Below, piece by piece: positions 35,701 to 43,425 of a stretch of 64,000 bases of DNA (position 1 is its first letter; each line of letters begins with the position of its first letter). Source of the DNA: UBA2137 sp963740205 (GTDB taxonomy: Bacteria > Pseudomonadota > Alphaproteobacteria > Micavibrionales > Micavibrionaceae); the NCBI GenBank assembly GCA_963740205.1, contig CAVUDD010000001.1:73526-137525 (forward strand). The letters run 5' to 3'. Made by a program: the position numbers and the translations under genes. A model generated the notes under the pieces. It saw nothing but the letters and a program-made list of their open reading frames with translations, made no database searches and was not told the origin of the DNA.

Positions 35701-36354
35701 TTAATTAAAAGCAGGTGAATTCGTAGGGATTTGAGGGAATATGCTTAAATTTATTTCGGCTTTATCATCAATAAGATCTGGTAAAGTTTGAGGAGATTTT
35801 AACAGCTCTAGAACTTTTTCGTGAGAAATACCTAAATGAGGTACAAAGCTTTCTAATGCCTTAGATAGCCTTTCTATTGAGGCATCATAACGTATTGCAA
35901 ATTTAGCTGCTTTTTCAGGGTCTCTTGCTGCGAGAAGTCTGTTTCTTCCAGCATGTCTATTGTCCATATTGTCTGCTAATTTGACTAGTATAGACCTCCA
36001 GTCGCCCATGCCTATGATAAGAGCAATTCTTTCTTTATAGGGGCGATCAACGGTTTCATTTTTTGTAATGTTTTGAATGATTTGAACTGTTGATTGTGAA
36101 TAGCCAAGTTGAAGCAAATAGTCGGCTGTGATTCCATCTTTTTTGCATTTCTCTATAACATCATGGAATAGAGCTGCAATAAGAGTTTCCTCGTCAGCCT
36201 GTGGCCATAGCCTAAGTACATTATCCATGACCCGCAATGGGTGATAAAAATAAGGGTAATCGCCGTCTGAATGGCTTTTATGGAATTCACACATCAGCTC
36301 GACGGAGTCTTTTAAAGAAGGACTTTGAGAAGTTATGTTTGATGCAAAGTTCAT
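35701..36354 (-). CDS. HD-domain phosphohydrolase related to the RelA/SpoT hydrolase domain
   Basis: The 217-aa protein shows the metal-binding pattern of RSH-type alarmone hydrolases: 'YHPLRVMDNVL' (about residues 37-47), the HD pair in 'AALFHDVIEKC', and 'LVKLADNMDNRHAG' matching the VKLADRLHN motif. There is no synthetase, TGS or ACT domain, so it resembles stand-alone small alarmone hydrolases. It could cleave (p)ppGpp or another nucleotide; substrate is inferred from family only. It is divergent from rarA and lies 50 bp upstream of the unknown minus-strand gene, probably in one transcript. Confidence 0.8.
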   Translation of the reverse strand: MNFASNITSQSPSLKDSVELMCEFHKSHSDGDYPYFYHPLRVMDNVLRLWPQADEETLIAALFHDVIEKCKKDGITADYLLQLGYSQSTVQIIQNITKNETVDRPYKERIALIIGMGDWRSILVKLADNMDNRHAGRNRLLAARDPEKAAKFAIRYDASIERLSKALESFVPHLGISHEKVLELLKSPQTLPDLIDDKAEINLSIFPQIPTNSPAFN

Positions 36355-36382
36355 AATGAGCGCAAATTAACATACATAACCA

Positions 36383-36411
36383 TTGAATCAACAAGTTTTT
36401 ACATATTATAA
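36383..36411 (+). promoter_or_regulatory. Possible promoter for rarA and downstream genes
   Basis: TTGAAT and TTATAA are 17 bp apart in the divergent gap between the HD hydrolase gene and rarA, about 60 bp upstream of the rarA ATG. Confidence 0.45.
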
Positions 36412-36468
36412 AAAACGAATATAAAAGTGAACTCGTAAGATAAGGGCGTCCGCGCTATGTTCTGAGAT

Positions 36469-37791
36469 ATGACCTCTACACTTTTTGATACGACAACAGA
36501 ACTTATAAAAGCGGATGATAACACTCGCCCGTTACCAGATATCTTACGACCCAAAACTTTGGATGATGTCATAGGTCAAGACCATATAATTGGCGAAGGC
36601 GCGCCTTTGCGAAAAATGCTTGAAGGGGGCAAACTTGCGTCTTTAATTTTGTGGGGCCCTCCCGGATGCGGGAAGACAACTTTAGCAAGAATACTCGCTG
36701 ATTACACTGATCTGCATTTTGAACAGATTTCAGCCATATTTTCTGGTGTTGCTGACTTAAAAAAGGTGTTCGAGAGTGCTAAAATTAGAAAACAGAATGG
36801 GCAAGGAACTCTTCTTTTTGTGGATGAGATTCATCGTTTCAATAAATCACAACAAGATGCTTTTTTACCCGTTGTTGAAAACGGAACAATTACCCTTATC
36901 GGCGCAACGACTGAAAATCCTTCATTCGAACTAAACTCCGCTGTTCTATCACGTTGTCAGGTTATGGTCTTAAAACGTCTTGATGATGCTGCCCTGGGCA
37001 GTCTGCTGGAGCGTGCAGAAAAATATTATGAGAAATCTCTGCCTCTTTTGAGTGATGCGAGAGAGTCCTTGAAGGCATTGGCCGATGGAGATGGACGATA
37101 TATTTTAACACTTGCTGATCAGGTTTTTGCTCAGGCCGATAGTAATGAACGTTGGGATCAGGAGGCACTTTTTAAATCCGTTCAAAAGCGCGCCCCCCTT
37201 TACGACAAAAAAGACGATAGTCATTATAATCTGATTTCAGCTCTTCATAAATCTATGAGAGGGTCTGACGTAGATGCTTCGCTATATTGGTTTTCACGAA
37301 TGCTAGATGGTGGTGAAGATCCACGCTACGTTGCACGCCGTATGGTACGAATGGCTGTAGAAGATATAGGTATGGCTGATCCTCAGGCTTTGCAAGTTTG
37401 TTTAAATGCTTGGGATACATATGAGCGTTTGGGGTCGCCAGAAGGTGAGTTGGCACTTGCGCAGGCTATGATTTATCTCGCTACTGCTCCTAAATCTAAC
37501 GCATCTTATTCTGCATCTAAGGCTGCGATGGCAAGTGCAAAGGCAACAGGGTCATTGATGCCTCCCAAGCATATTTTACCTGCCCCTACAACATTGATGA
37601 AAGATGAGGGGTACGGAAAAGACTATAACTATGATCACAACACAGTGGATGGTTTTTCAGGGCAAAATTATTTTCCCGATGAAATGCAAAGAGAGATTTT
37701 CTATGATCCGCCAGAGCGTGGATTCGAAAGAGACATTAGAAAACGTCTCGATTATTGGAGGAAATTAAGAGAGAAAAAGAACAATGAATGA
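36469..37791 (+). CDS. rarA: Replication-associated recombination protein RarA (MgsA)
   Basis: RarA is an AAA+ ATPase of the clamp-loader clade that acts at stalled replication forks. The 440-aa product has Walker A GPPGCGKT at residues 63-70, Walker B 'LLFVDEIHRFNKSQQD', sensor region 'LIGATTENPSFELN' and the C-terminal tetramer domain with 'DPRYVARRMVRMAVEDIG' and 'YPDE'-like 'YFPDEM'. The ATG has only a poor GAG upstream. It overlaps the next gene by 8 bp, so they are coupled. Confidence 0.97.
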   Translation: MTSTLFDTTTELIKADDNTRPLPDILRPKTLDDVIGQDHIIGEGAPLRKMLEGGKLASLILWGPPGCGKTTLARILADYTDLHFEQISAIFSGVADLKKVFESAKIRKQNGQGTLLFVDEIHRFNKSQQDAFLPVVENGTITLIGATTENPSFELNSAVLSRCQVMVLKRLDDAALGSLLERAEKYYEKSLPLLSDARESLKALADGDGRYILTLADQVFAQADSNERWDQEALFKSVQKRAPLYDKKDDSHYNLISALHKSMRGSDVDASLYWFSRMLDGGEDPRYVARRMVRMAVEDIGMADPQALQVCLNAWDTYERLGSPEGELALAQAMIYLATAPKSNASYSASKAAMASAKATGSLMPPKHILPAPTTLMKDEGYGKDYNYDHNTVDGFSGQNYFPDEMQREIFYDPPERGFERDIRKRLDYWRKLREKKNNE

Positions 37792-38122
37792 AATAACTTT
37801 TGATGATTTTATGAAGGTTGATATTCGTGCGGGCACCGTCGTGGATGTACAAGACTTTCCTGAGGCTAAAAAGCCAGCTTTAAAACTGTTCATAGATTTT
37901 GGTGAAGATCTGGGTGTGAAAAAAACCTCTGCGCAAATTACACAACATCACTCGAAAGATAATCTCATAGGGAAGCAGGTTATGGCTGTTGTGAACTTCC
38001 CACCCCGCCAAATCGGACCTTTTATGTCCGAAGTTCTGGCTCTTGGGTTTCATGACGAAAACGGGTTTGTAAAACTGGCTTTTCCAAGTGGAGATGTTCC
38101 TAATGGCGAGCGCCTTTGTTAA
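37784..38122 (+). CDS. csaA: CsaA-like tRNA-binding-domain protein
   Basis: The 112-aa protein is a single OB-fold tRNA-binding domain of the CsaA/YgjH type. It has 'VDIRAGTVVDVQDFPEAKKP' near the N-terminus, 'VVNFPPRQIGPFMSEVLALG' in the middle, and ends 'NGERLC' like CsaA. CsaA has been described as an export chaperone; the family binds tRNA. The gene overlaps rarA by 8 bp and the next gene starts 9 bp later. Confidence 0.9.
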   Translation: MNEITFDDFMKVDIRAGTVVDVQDFPEAKKPALKLFIDFGEDLGVKKTSAQITQHHSKDNLIGKQVMAVVNFPPRQIGPFMSEVLALGFHDENGFVKLAFPSGDVPNGERLC

Positions 38123-38131
38123 ATAGCGCAT

Positions 38132-39016
38132 ATGAAGAATTTTGACCTATATGTTGGAATTGATTGGTCCGGTGCCAAACAAATTCAAACTTCTGCTATT
38201 CAGGTTGCTGCCTGCAAAAAAGGAAATTCAGCGCCATCATTGATGTTGCCGCCTCAGGGTGGAAATTGGTCAAGAAAGGCTGTTTCTAATTGGATAGAAG
38301 CGACTTGTGAATCTGATGTCCGCACCTTCATAGGTATTGATTGTAACTTTGGCTATAACGCGGATGTTTTGGAGAAGCAGTTGAGTGCAACGGCTATAGC
38401 TCATGATTTATGGATTAAGGTTGATGCTGTATGTCATGATATTCCAAATTACTACGCAGAGTCTTTCTGGCTAAAGTACAAAAAATATTTTTGGTTGGAA
38501 GGTAAGCAACCCTCTTGGTTTGAAGGGAAAGAGCTTAGACGAAAAACCGAATGGGCGTGTGGCGAGCAAGGACTTGGCTGGCCTGAAAGCCCATTTAAGC
38601 TCTGTTATACAAAGCAAGTTGGTAAAGGAGGATTGGCTGCAATGAGAATGGTAAATGATTTACGCAAAAGATGCGGACAAAAAATAGCTGTTTGGCCGTT
38701 TGATGAAGTAAATAAATACGATAAAGCCAAAATTGTTATATCAGAAATATACCCGAGGCAGTTTTTAAAGCGCGCAGGATGGGGAAACAATAAAGTCCGT
38801 AATATAGATGACTTGAATGACTGCCTTATGAAATTAGAAAGCCTGAAAATGACAGCAGAGTCTGTCTCGGATCATGCGGCAGATGCGCTTGTGTCGGCTG
38901 CTGGAATTCGTGTGCTTTGTGGAAATGGTGACGACTTACCCGAAAATATAACCTCTCCTAAGTCAATGGATGAACGAAGTGCACAAAAGGAGGGCTGGAT
39001 ATTCGGCGTTGCGTAA
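38132..39016 (+). CDS. Predicted RNase H-fold protein (DUF429-like)
   Basis: The 294-aa protein opens with 'YVGIDWSGAKQIQTSAIQ', the acidic first strand of DUF429-type RNase H-like proteins, followed by 'TFIGIDCNFGYN' with a second aspartate and 'SDHAADALVSAAGIRVL' near the C-terminus, where a third acidic pair sits. The arrangement suits a metal-dependent nuclease, but no substrate is known for this family. It is in a tight run with csaA. The domain call is moderate. Confidence 0.65.
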   Translation: MKNFDLYVGIDWSGAKQIQTSAIQVAACKKGNSAPSLMLPPQGGNWSRKAVSNWIEATCESDVRTFIGIDCNFGYNADVLEKQLSATAIAHDLWIKVDAVCHDIPNYYAESFWLKYKKYFWLEGKQPSWFEGKELRRKTEWACGEQGLGWPESPFKLCYTKQVGKGGLAAMRMVNDLRKRCGQKIAVWPFDEVNKYDKAKIVISEIYPRQFLKRAGWGNNKVRNIDDLNDCLMKLESLKMTAESVSDHAADALVSAAGIRVLCGNGDDLPENITSPKSMDERSAQKEGWIFGVA

Positions 39017-39076
39017 TCACTTCTCTTAAAAGCCCCTTTGCTTTATATAGTAAGAGCAACAATAATAGGGTTATCA

Positions 39077-39457
39077 ATGCAGACAGTTATAGCAATCGCA
39101 GCAGGTGGAGCAATGGGCGCAGTTCTTCGTCATTTCACCAATAATGGTATTGTCGCAACGGCAGGGATGTCTTTTCCGTTGGGTATTCTTGCGATTAATA
39201 TTGTTGGCTCGTTTTTAATGGGGTGTACGGTATCTGCCTTTGCACATGGAATTGATTTATCCCAGCAGATGAGAGCTTTTTTGATGGTTGGATTACTGGG
39301 TGGGTTCACAACATTTTCAGCCTTTTCTCTGGATGTAATAAATTTGATAGAGAAACACGCTTATGTATCGGCGGGGCTATATGTCTGTGCGTCTGTTTTT
39401 GTTTCTATAATTGCCTTAATTGGCGGAATGTTAATAGTAAGGCAGGTGATGGCATGA
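39077..39457 (+). CDS. crcB: Fluoride channel CrcB/Fluc
   Basis: Fluc proteins are small dual-topology dimers that export fluoride. I choose ATG 39077 (MQTVIAIAAGGAMGAVLRH) over an upstream TTG because the family begins here and AGGG lies just before; this gives 126 aa. Four membrane helices are evident, with signatures 'NIVGSFLMG' and 'GLLGGFTTFSAFSLD'. No fluoride riboswitch is visible in the 60-bp gap upstream. The stop overlaps the next gene (ATGA). Confidence 0.95.
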   Translation: MQTVIAIAAGGAMGAVLRHFTNNGIVATAGMSFPLGILAINIVGSFLMGCTVSAFAHGIDLSQQMRAFLMVGLLGGFTTFSAFSLDVINLIEKHAYVSAGLYVCASVFVSIIALIGGMLIVRQVMA

Positions 39458-40434
39458 GTGATGTAAAAATTATCAAGGTTAAGCAAGATGACGATGGTCA
39501 AAGGCTTGATCGTTGGATGAAAAAGCATATCGGTCGTACTCCTTTTGCTTTAACTCAGAAAATGATTCGTACGGGACAAGTGCGCGTTGATGGCAAGCGT
39601 GCAAAGCCTGATACAAAGCTTGTGGCTGGCCAAGAGGTGCGATTGCCACCAATGGAAGACAAACACGGCCCTACGACCTTTAGACCGCAAACAGGTGACA
39701 GGGATTTGCTTAAAAGTATTACTGTATACGATGATGGTGACATGTTGGTTTTGAACAAACCTTATGGTTTACCTTCACAAGGTGGCTCTAAAATCACACG
39801 CCATGTAGATGGTATCTTGGAGTTGCTAACAGATAGAAAAGGCCTGCGTCCAAAACTAGCACACAGGTTAGATAGGGATACATCAGGACTTTTGATATGT
39901 GCGCGCAAGCGCGGAACTCTGCAAAAGCTAGGAAAGATCTTCCAACAAAAAGATATTCGTAAATATTACTGGGCAATTACTATTGGTGTGCCTGAAATGA
40001 CAGAGGGTAGTGTTATTGCCCCATTAGGTAAGGGCGATGGTTATCAAAAAGATATGATGATTATTGATGAAGAGTTCGGTAAATACGCCAGGACTGAGTA
40101 TTCGGTTGTTGAGACTGCTGGACAGGATGCTGCGTTGGTTGCGTTTTGGCCAAGGACAGGGCGCACACACCAGATACGGGCTCATGCGACATATGCTCTC
40201 GAATGTCCTTTACTAGGTGATGATAAATATGGTGGACAGACAGACGCTTTTGACTCGATTGGAGCATCAACTAGATTACATTTGCATGCCTACCGCATTA
40301 TTTTCCCTCACCCAAATGAAAAGAAAATGATGGATATCAATGCACCACTACCAACTGATTTAAAGAAAAGCTGGCAGGCATTTGGATTTTCCGCCAATGT
40401 AGGTGATGATCCGTTTGAACTTATCAAAACCTAG
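39454..40434 (+). CDS. RluA-family pseudouridine synthase (RluC-like)
   Basis: The 326-aa protein has an N-terminal S4 RNA-binding domain (RLDRWMKKHIGRTPFALTQK, about residues 17-36) and the RluA catalytic domain with 'HRLDRDTSGLLICARKRG'. The catalytic aspartate would be D140. 'PRTGRTHQIRAHATYALECP' is the third conserved block. Domain layout fits RluC/RluD; alphaproteobacterial copies next to crcB usually modify 23S rRNA, but the target uridine is not deducible here. Confidence 0.93.
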   Translation: MSDVKIIKVKQDDDGQRLDRWMKKHIGRTPFALTQKMIRTGQVRVDGKRAKPDTKLVAGQEVRLPPMEDKHGPTTFRPQTGDRDLLKSITVYDDGDMLVLNKPYGLPSQGGSKITRHVDGILELLTDRKGLRPKLAHRLDRDTSGLLICARKRGTLQKLGKIFQQKDIRKYYWAITIGVPEMTEGSVIAPLGKGDGYQKDMMIIDEEFGKYARTEYSVVETAGQDAALVAFWPRTGRTHQIRAHATYALECPLLGDDKYGGQTDAFDSIGASTRLHLHAYRIIFPHPNEKKMMDINAPLPTDLKKSWQAFGFSANVGDDPFELIKT

Positions 40435-40453
40435 AAAGACAAGGTAAAGTCCC

Positions 40454-41341
40454 ATGGTATTATTCAATGATATGGAAGGTTATAAAAAACCGACTGTTTT
40501 CGGTAGAATTATGAAATGGGCGTTTCGCATTCTGATTGTTATTGTCTGCCTAATATTGTTCTTTATTGGCTCTCTTAATCTTTTACAAGGTACAGGAGAG
40601 GCACAAAGAAATGGGCTAGCATCTGCTATTGGGGATTTAAGTGGCACAAATGTTGATATAGGCATTTTGCAGACCTTTAAATTATTTCCTCAACTTATTC
40701 TTGATGCTCAAAATATTAGATTTGAGGACCGTGTTACAGGGGAGCCAAAAGTTTTTCTAGATGACTTTCATTTCGAAGGGCCGGGTTCGGTTGTATTTAC
40801 AAAAAGCAGTATTTTTAATGATATTCGCCTACTTAATATGCGTTTCTTACAAAACGGCCTGAGCGCACTCACTGTTGACCGTGCCGATGTTAAACAGATT
40901 GATGAAGAACAATATCATTTGAGTGTCGTTGGTATATATGGTGATGAAACTTATGAATTAATGATGCCTCTAGAGAGCTGGGTCTCAAGGCGCGATGATA
41001 ATCGCTACTTCAAGTTTCAAGAGGGTTTTCCATTCGTTTTTAAAATGGGTGATACCGATGTTCAAGGTGCCTTGGTCGCAAATGACGATGGACAAATGAT
41101 AGTCTTTGCCAAGGGTGTTTTGGTAGGAGAGGGTGCACCATGTATTCTTGCAAAGCCTGAAACCTTATGGATGGGCTTAAATCTCAATGACTTTTATATG
41201 GTTGGAAATGATAAAGTTATTACGACAGGCCAAACACAAATAAGACCTGATGCCGGTATCGTTATTCTAGGTGACGAAGTGGCTGATCCTGAAAAGATAA
41301 CATATGATTTTTCTGCAATAGATGAAGTCTGCAAGCCATAG
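40454..41341 (+). CDS. Membrane-anchored protein, weakly AsmA-like
   Basis: I recognise no firm family. One N-terminal membrane helix (WAFRILIVIVCLILFFIGSL, about residues 22-41) is followed by 250 residues predicted to lie in the periplasm. The stretch just after the helix, with 'LASAIGDLSGTNVDIG' and 'LFPQLILDAQNIRFED', resembles the start of AsmA-family envelope proteins, and the rest is beta-rich. It lies between the pseudouridine synthase and the ATP12 gene with short gaps, so it is probably co-transcribed with them. Confidence 0.7.
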   Translation: MVLFNDMEGYKKPTVFGRIMKWAFRILIVIVCLILFFIGSLNLLQGTGEAQRNGLASAIGDLSGTNVDIGILQTFKLFPQLILDAQNIRFEDRVTGEPKVFLDDFHFEGPGSVVFTKSSIFNDIRLLNMRFLQNGLSALTVDRADVKQIDEEQYHLSVVGIYGDETYELMMPLESWVSRRDDNRYFKFQEGFPFVFKMGDTDVQGALVANDDGQMIVFAKGVLVGEGAPCILAKPETLWMGLNLNDFYMVGNDKVITTGQTQIRPDAGIVILGDEVADPEKITYDFSAIDEVCKP

Positions 41342-41350
41342 GTATTTTTT

Positions 41351-42076
41351 ATGAAAAGATTTTATAAAGAGGTTTCGCTTGGCTTTGATGAAAATAATAA
41401 CTTCACCATTTTGCTGGACGAACGCCCTGTAAAAACACCATCTGGAAAACTTCTCTCGACTCCTAATAAGGTTATAGCAGAGGCGATGCATCATGAATGG
41501 TCAATCCAGAAGGATATAATTAATCCTCAAATTATGCCCGTTACGCAAATTACAACAACACATATGGATCATGTTTCCGTTTACCGCTCTGACATCGAAA
41601 AGCAAATTTTGAATTATCTTGATACCGATATGCTTTGTTATCATGCAGAAGATGCGGGTTTGACTTCGGCAATGGCAAAACGGCAAGCCAGCAAATGGAA
41701 TAAATGGATTGAGTGGTATAACAGAAAAAGCGGTACAATTTTAAAAACGACAACAGAATTGAATGCTATTGAGCAAGATGCCGTTGCCAATGAATACGCC
41801 AAAAAACGTGTAGAAGGAATGGATGATTTCCAATTTACCTTGCTACAAATTCTAACGTCAGAAACAGGATCTTTTATTTTAGCTCTGGCCTTTATGGATG
41901 AGGATATTAGCCCTAAAGATATCCTTGAGACGGCTAATGTAGAAGATTTTCTTAAAAGTGAAATCTACAATACGGACTTTTATGGACAAGACCCACATTT
42001 AGAAAAACAGTGGGTCGAGGCCGAAAGGTTGTTTGCCGCAAGTCGTCTTTGTGTAGATGCTATCAAGTCAGCATGA
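41351..42076 (+). CDS. ATP12-family F1-ATPase assembly chaperone
   Basis: ATP12 proteins chaperone the alpha subunit during F1 assembly in mitochondria and alphaproteobacteria. The 241-aa product has the family pattern: 'FTILLDERPVKTPSGKLL' near residue 18, 'AMHHEWSIQKDIINPQIMP', and 'YLDTDMLCYHAE' in the middle. It is useful evidence for an alphaproteobacterial host. It overlaps tag by four bases (ATGA). Confidence 0.92.
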   Translation: MKRFYKEVSLGFDENNNFTILLDERPVKTPSGKLLSTPNKVIAEAMHHEWSIQKDIINPQIMPVTQITTTHMDHVSVYRSDIEKQILNYLDTDMLCYHAEDAGLTSAMAKRQASKWNKWIEWYNRKSGTILKTTTELNAIEQDAVANEYAKKRVEGMDDFQFTLLQILTSETGSFILALAFMDEDISPKDILETANVEDFLKSEIYNTDFYGQDPHLEKQWVEAERLFAASRLCVDAIKSA

Positions 42077-42660
42077 GTGAAGGTTTAATCACAGGCGAAG
42101 ATGGTAAAGTGCGTTGCTGGTGGTGTGGCAATGATCCTCTTTACATGCATTACCACGATACAGAATGGGGGCGAGAAACAAAAAGTGATATAGCTCTTTA
42201 CGAAAAAATCTGTCTTGAAGGTTTTCAGGCAGGTTTGAGCTGGATAACAATTCTTAAAAAACGTGAAAATTTTAGAGAGGCGTTTGCTGGTTTTAATTTT
42301 CAAGAGGTTTCAAAATTTAACAATAACGATGTAGAGAGACTTTTGAGAAATGAAGGCATTATTAGGCATCGCGGTAAAATCGAAGCGACTATTCATAATG
42401 CAAAACTGACGATTCAACTCATCGAAGAATTTGGCTCTTTATGGGAATATTTTTCTAACTACAGGCCTTTACCTGAGAATAGGCCCACTAAGATAACTTA
42501 TGAGGCAGTAGGCAAGCTAGGTTTTACAGCTGAATCAGAGGCTTTGGCAAAAGACTTGAAAAAAAGAGGCTTTAAGTTTTTGGGACCTACGACCATGTAT
42601 GCACACATGCAGGCCATGGGGTTGGTTAATGATCACCTTGAGGGGTGTCACTATCGTTGA
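42073..42660 (+). CDS. tag: DNA-3-methyladenine glycosylase I
   Basis: Tag excises 3-methyladenine from alkylated DNA. The start is ATG 42073 (MSEGLITGEDGKVRCWWCG), coupled to the ATP12 stop, rather than the longer open frame from 42010. This gives 195 aa. The zinc site is visible as Cys in 'VRCWWCGND', His in 'MHYHDTEWG' and His/Cys in the C-terminal 'NDHLEGCHYR'. 'GFQAGLSWITILKKRENFRE' matches the catalytic glutamate region. Confidence 0.96.
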   Translation: MSEGLITGEDGKVRCWWCGNDPLYMHYHDTEWGRETKSDIALYEKICLEGFQAGLSWITILKKRENFREAFAGFNFQEVSKFNNNDVERLLRNEGIIRHRGKIEATIHNAKLTIQLIEEFGSLWEYFSNYRPLPENRPTKITYEAVGKLGFTAESEALAKDLKKRGFKFLGPTTMYAHMQAMGLVNDHLEGCHYR

Positions 42661-42832
42661 TTATTTCTCTGCGAACGTAAAAACTGACTTCTTGTTCATT
42701 ATCTGAAGGAAGAAATGCGTTTACTGCATTTAGCCCATCACTATCGATATCTTGGGAAGTGAACGTTCCTGCCACAACAGGCACTGCCGCTGAGAATAAT
42801 ACAATTACAAATAATGCGATTAAGTATTTCAT
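42626..42832 (-). CDS. Small exported protein of unknown function
   Basis: A 68-aa ORF begins with a clear Sec signal peptide (MKYLIALFVIVLFSAAVPVVAG, written here only as a description of residues 1-22: Lys, a hydrophobic core and an A-x-A-like VVA cleavage end). The mature part is about 46 residues, acidic and Asn/Asp-rich, with no cysteine. Its 3' end overlaps the end of tag by 35 bp on the opposite strand. The ribosome binding site is weak (TAGG 4 bp before the ATG). It may be a real small periplasmic protein. Confidence 0.5.
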   Translation of the reverse strand: MKYLIALFVIVLFSAAVPVVAGTFTSQDIDSDGLNAVNAFLPSDNEQEVSFYVRREIINDSDTPQGDH

Positions 42833-42889
42833 AGCCTACAAACGGCTATAAAATATATAAGTTCCCGAGGCTACTGATAATAATGAAAA

Positions 42890-43408
42890 TTATATCCAAC
42901 TGGTAGGATTGTCTATGCGATAGCCTTTAATGCCTCGCCTTGCGCCCTTTATTAGACGATAACCAAGATAGATAAGCGAGGGTCCAATTGTAATGAGGCT
43001 TGCCCATATAATAACATTAAAATTGACCTCTACCATTGCAGTGTAAGCATCTGTTAAGTCATGCGGTGGTGCAGATTCTGCAGCCTTCATAACCTCATTT
43101 GCAAATGTCTGTAGGGATTCTTGATCGGCAACCGAGTAGAGCCATACCCCGCATAATATAAACCCTGCGGTCATTACCAGAGAAAAAATCCATATTGTAC
43201 GAATAATGTAAGTTGTGTGATTTTCAACGAGTGTTGCGTGGCCATATTGTTTGCGTGCTATGTAACACCAGATAAGAACACCAAGAAAAAGAAACATAGC
43301 AAAAAGCTGAATGCTTGCATTGGGCATAAATTGTAAGACAACGCTTACAATAAAGGCCGCATATATATTTGTAACTGTCTTTTTGTTTTTAGTAATTTCA
43401 TCTGTCAT
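42890..43408 (-). CDS. Inner-membrane protein of unknown function
   Basis: The 172-aa product has three to four membrane helices: around residues 15-30, 33-50, 66-90 and 127-150. It ends in a basic cytoplasmic tail (YRLIKGARRGIKGYRIDN). The layout resembles DUF4870-like or other small polytopic proteins that sit beside mutL in some alphaproteobacteria, but I cannot assign a family. It lies 17 bp downstream of mutL on the same strand. Confidence 0.7.
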   Translation of the reverse strand: MTDEITKNKKTVTNIYAAFIVSVVLQFMPNASIQLFAMFLFLGVLIWCYIARKQYGHATLVENHTTYIIRTIWIFSLVMTAGFILCGVWLYSVADQESLQTFANEVMKAAESAPPHDLTDAYTAMVEVNFNVIIWASLITIGPSLIYLGYRLIKGARRGIKGYRIDNPTSWI

Positions 43409-43425
43409 GGAATGTATTTTATCAC

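Noticed and set aside
39017..39076. Fluoride riboswitch before crcB
   Set aside because: The gap is only 60 bp and I cannot find the conserved crcB-motif segments.
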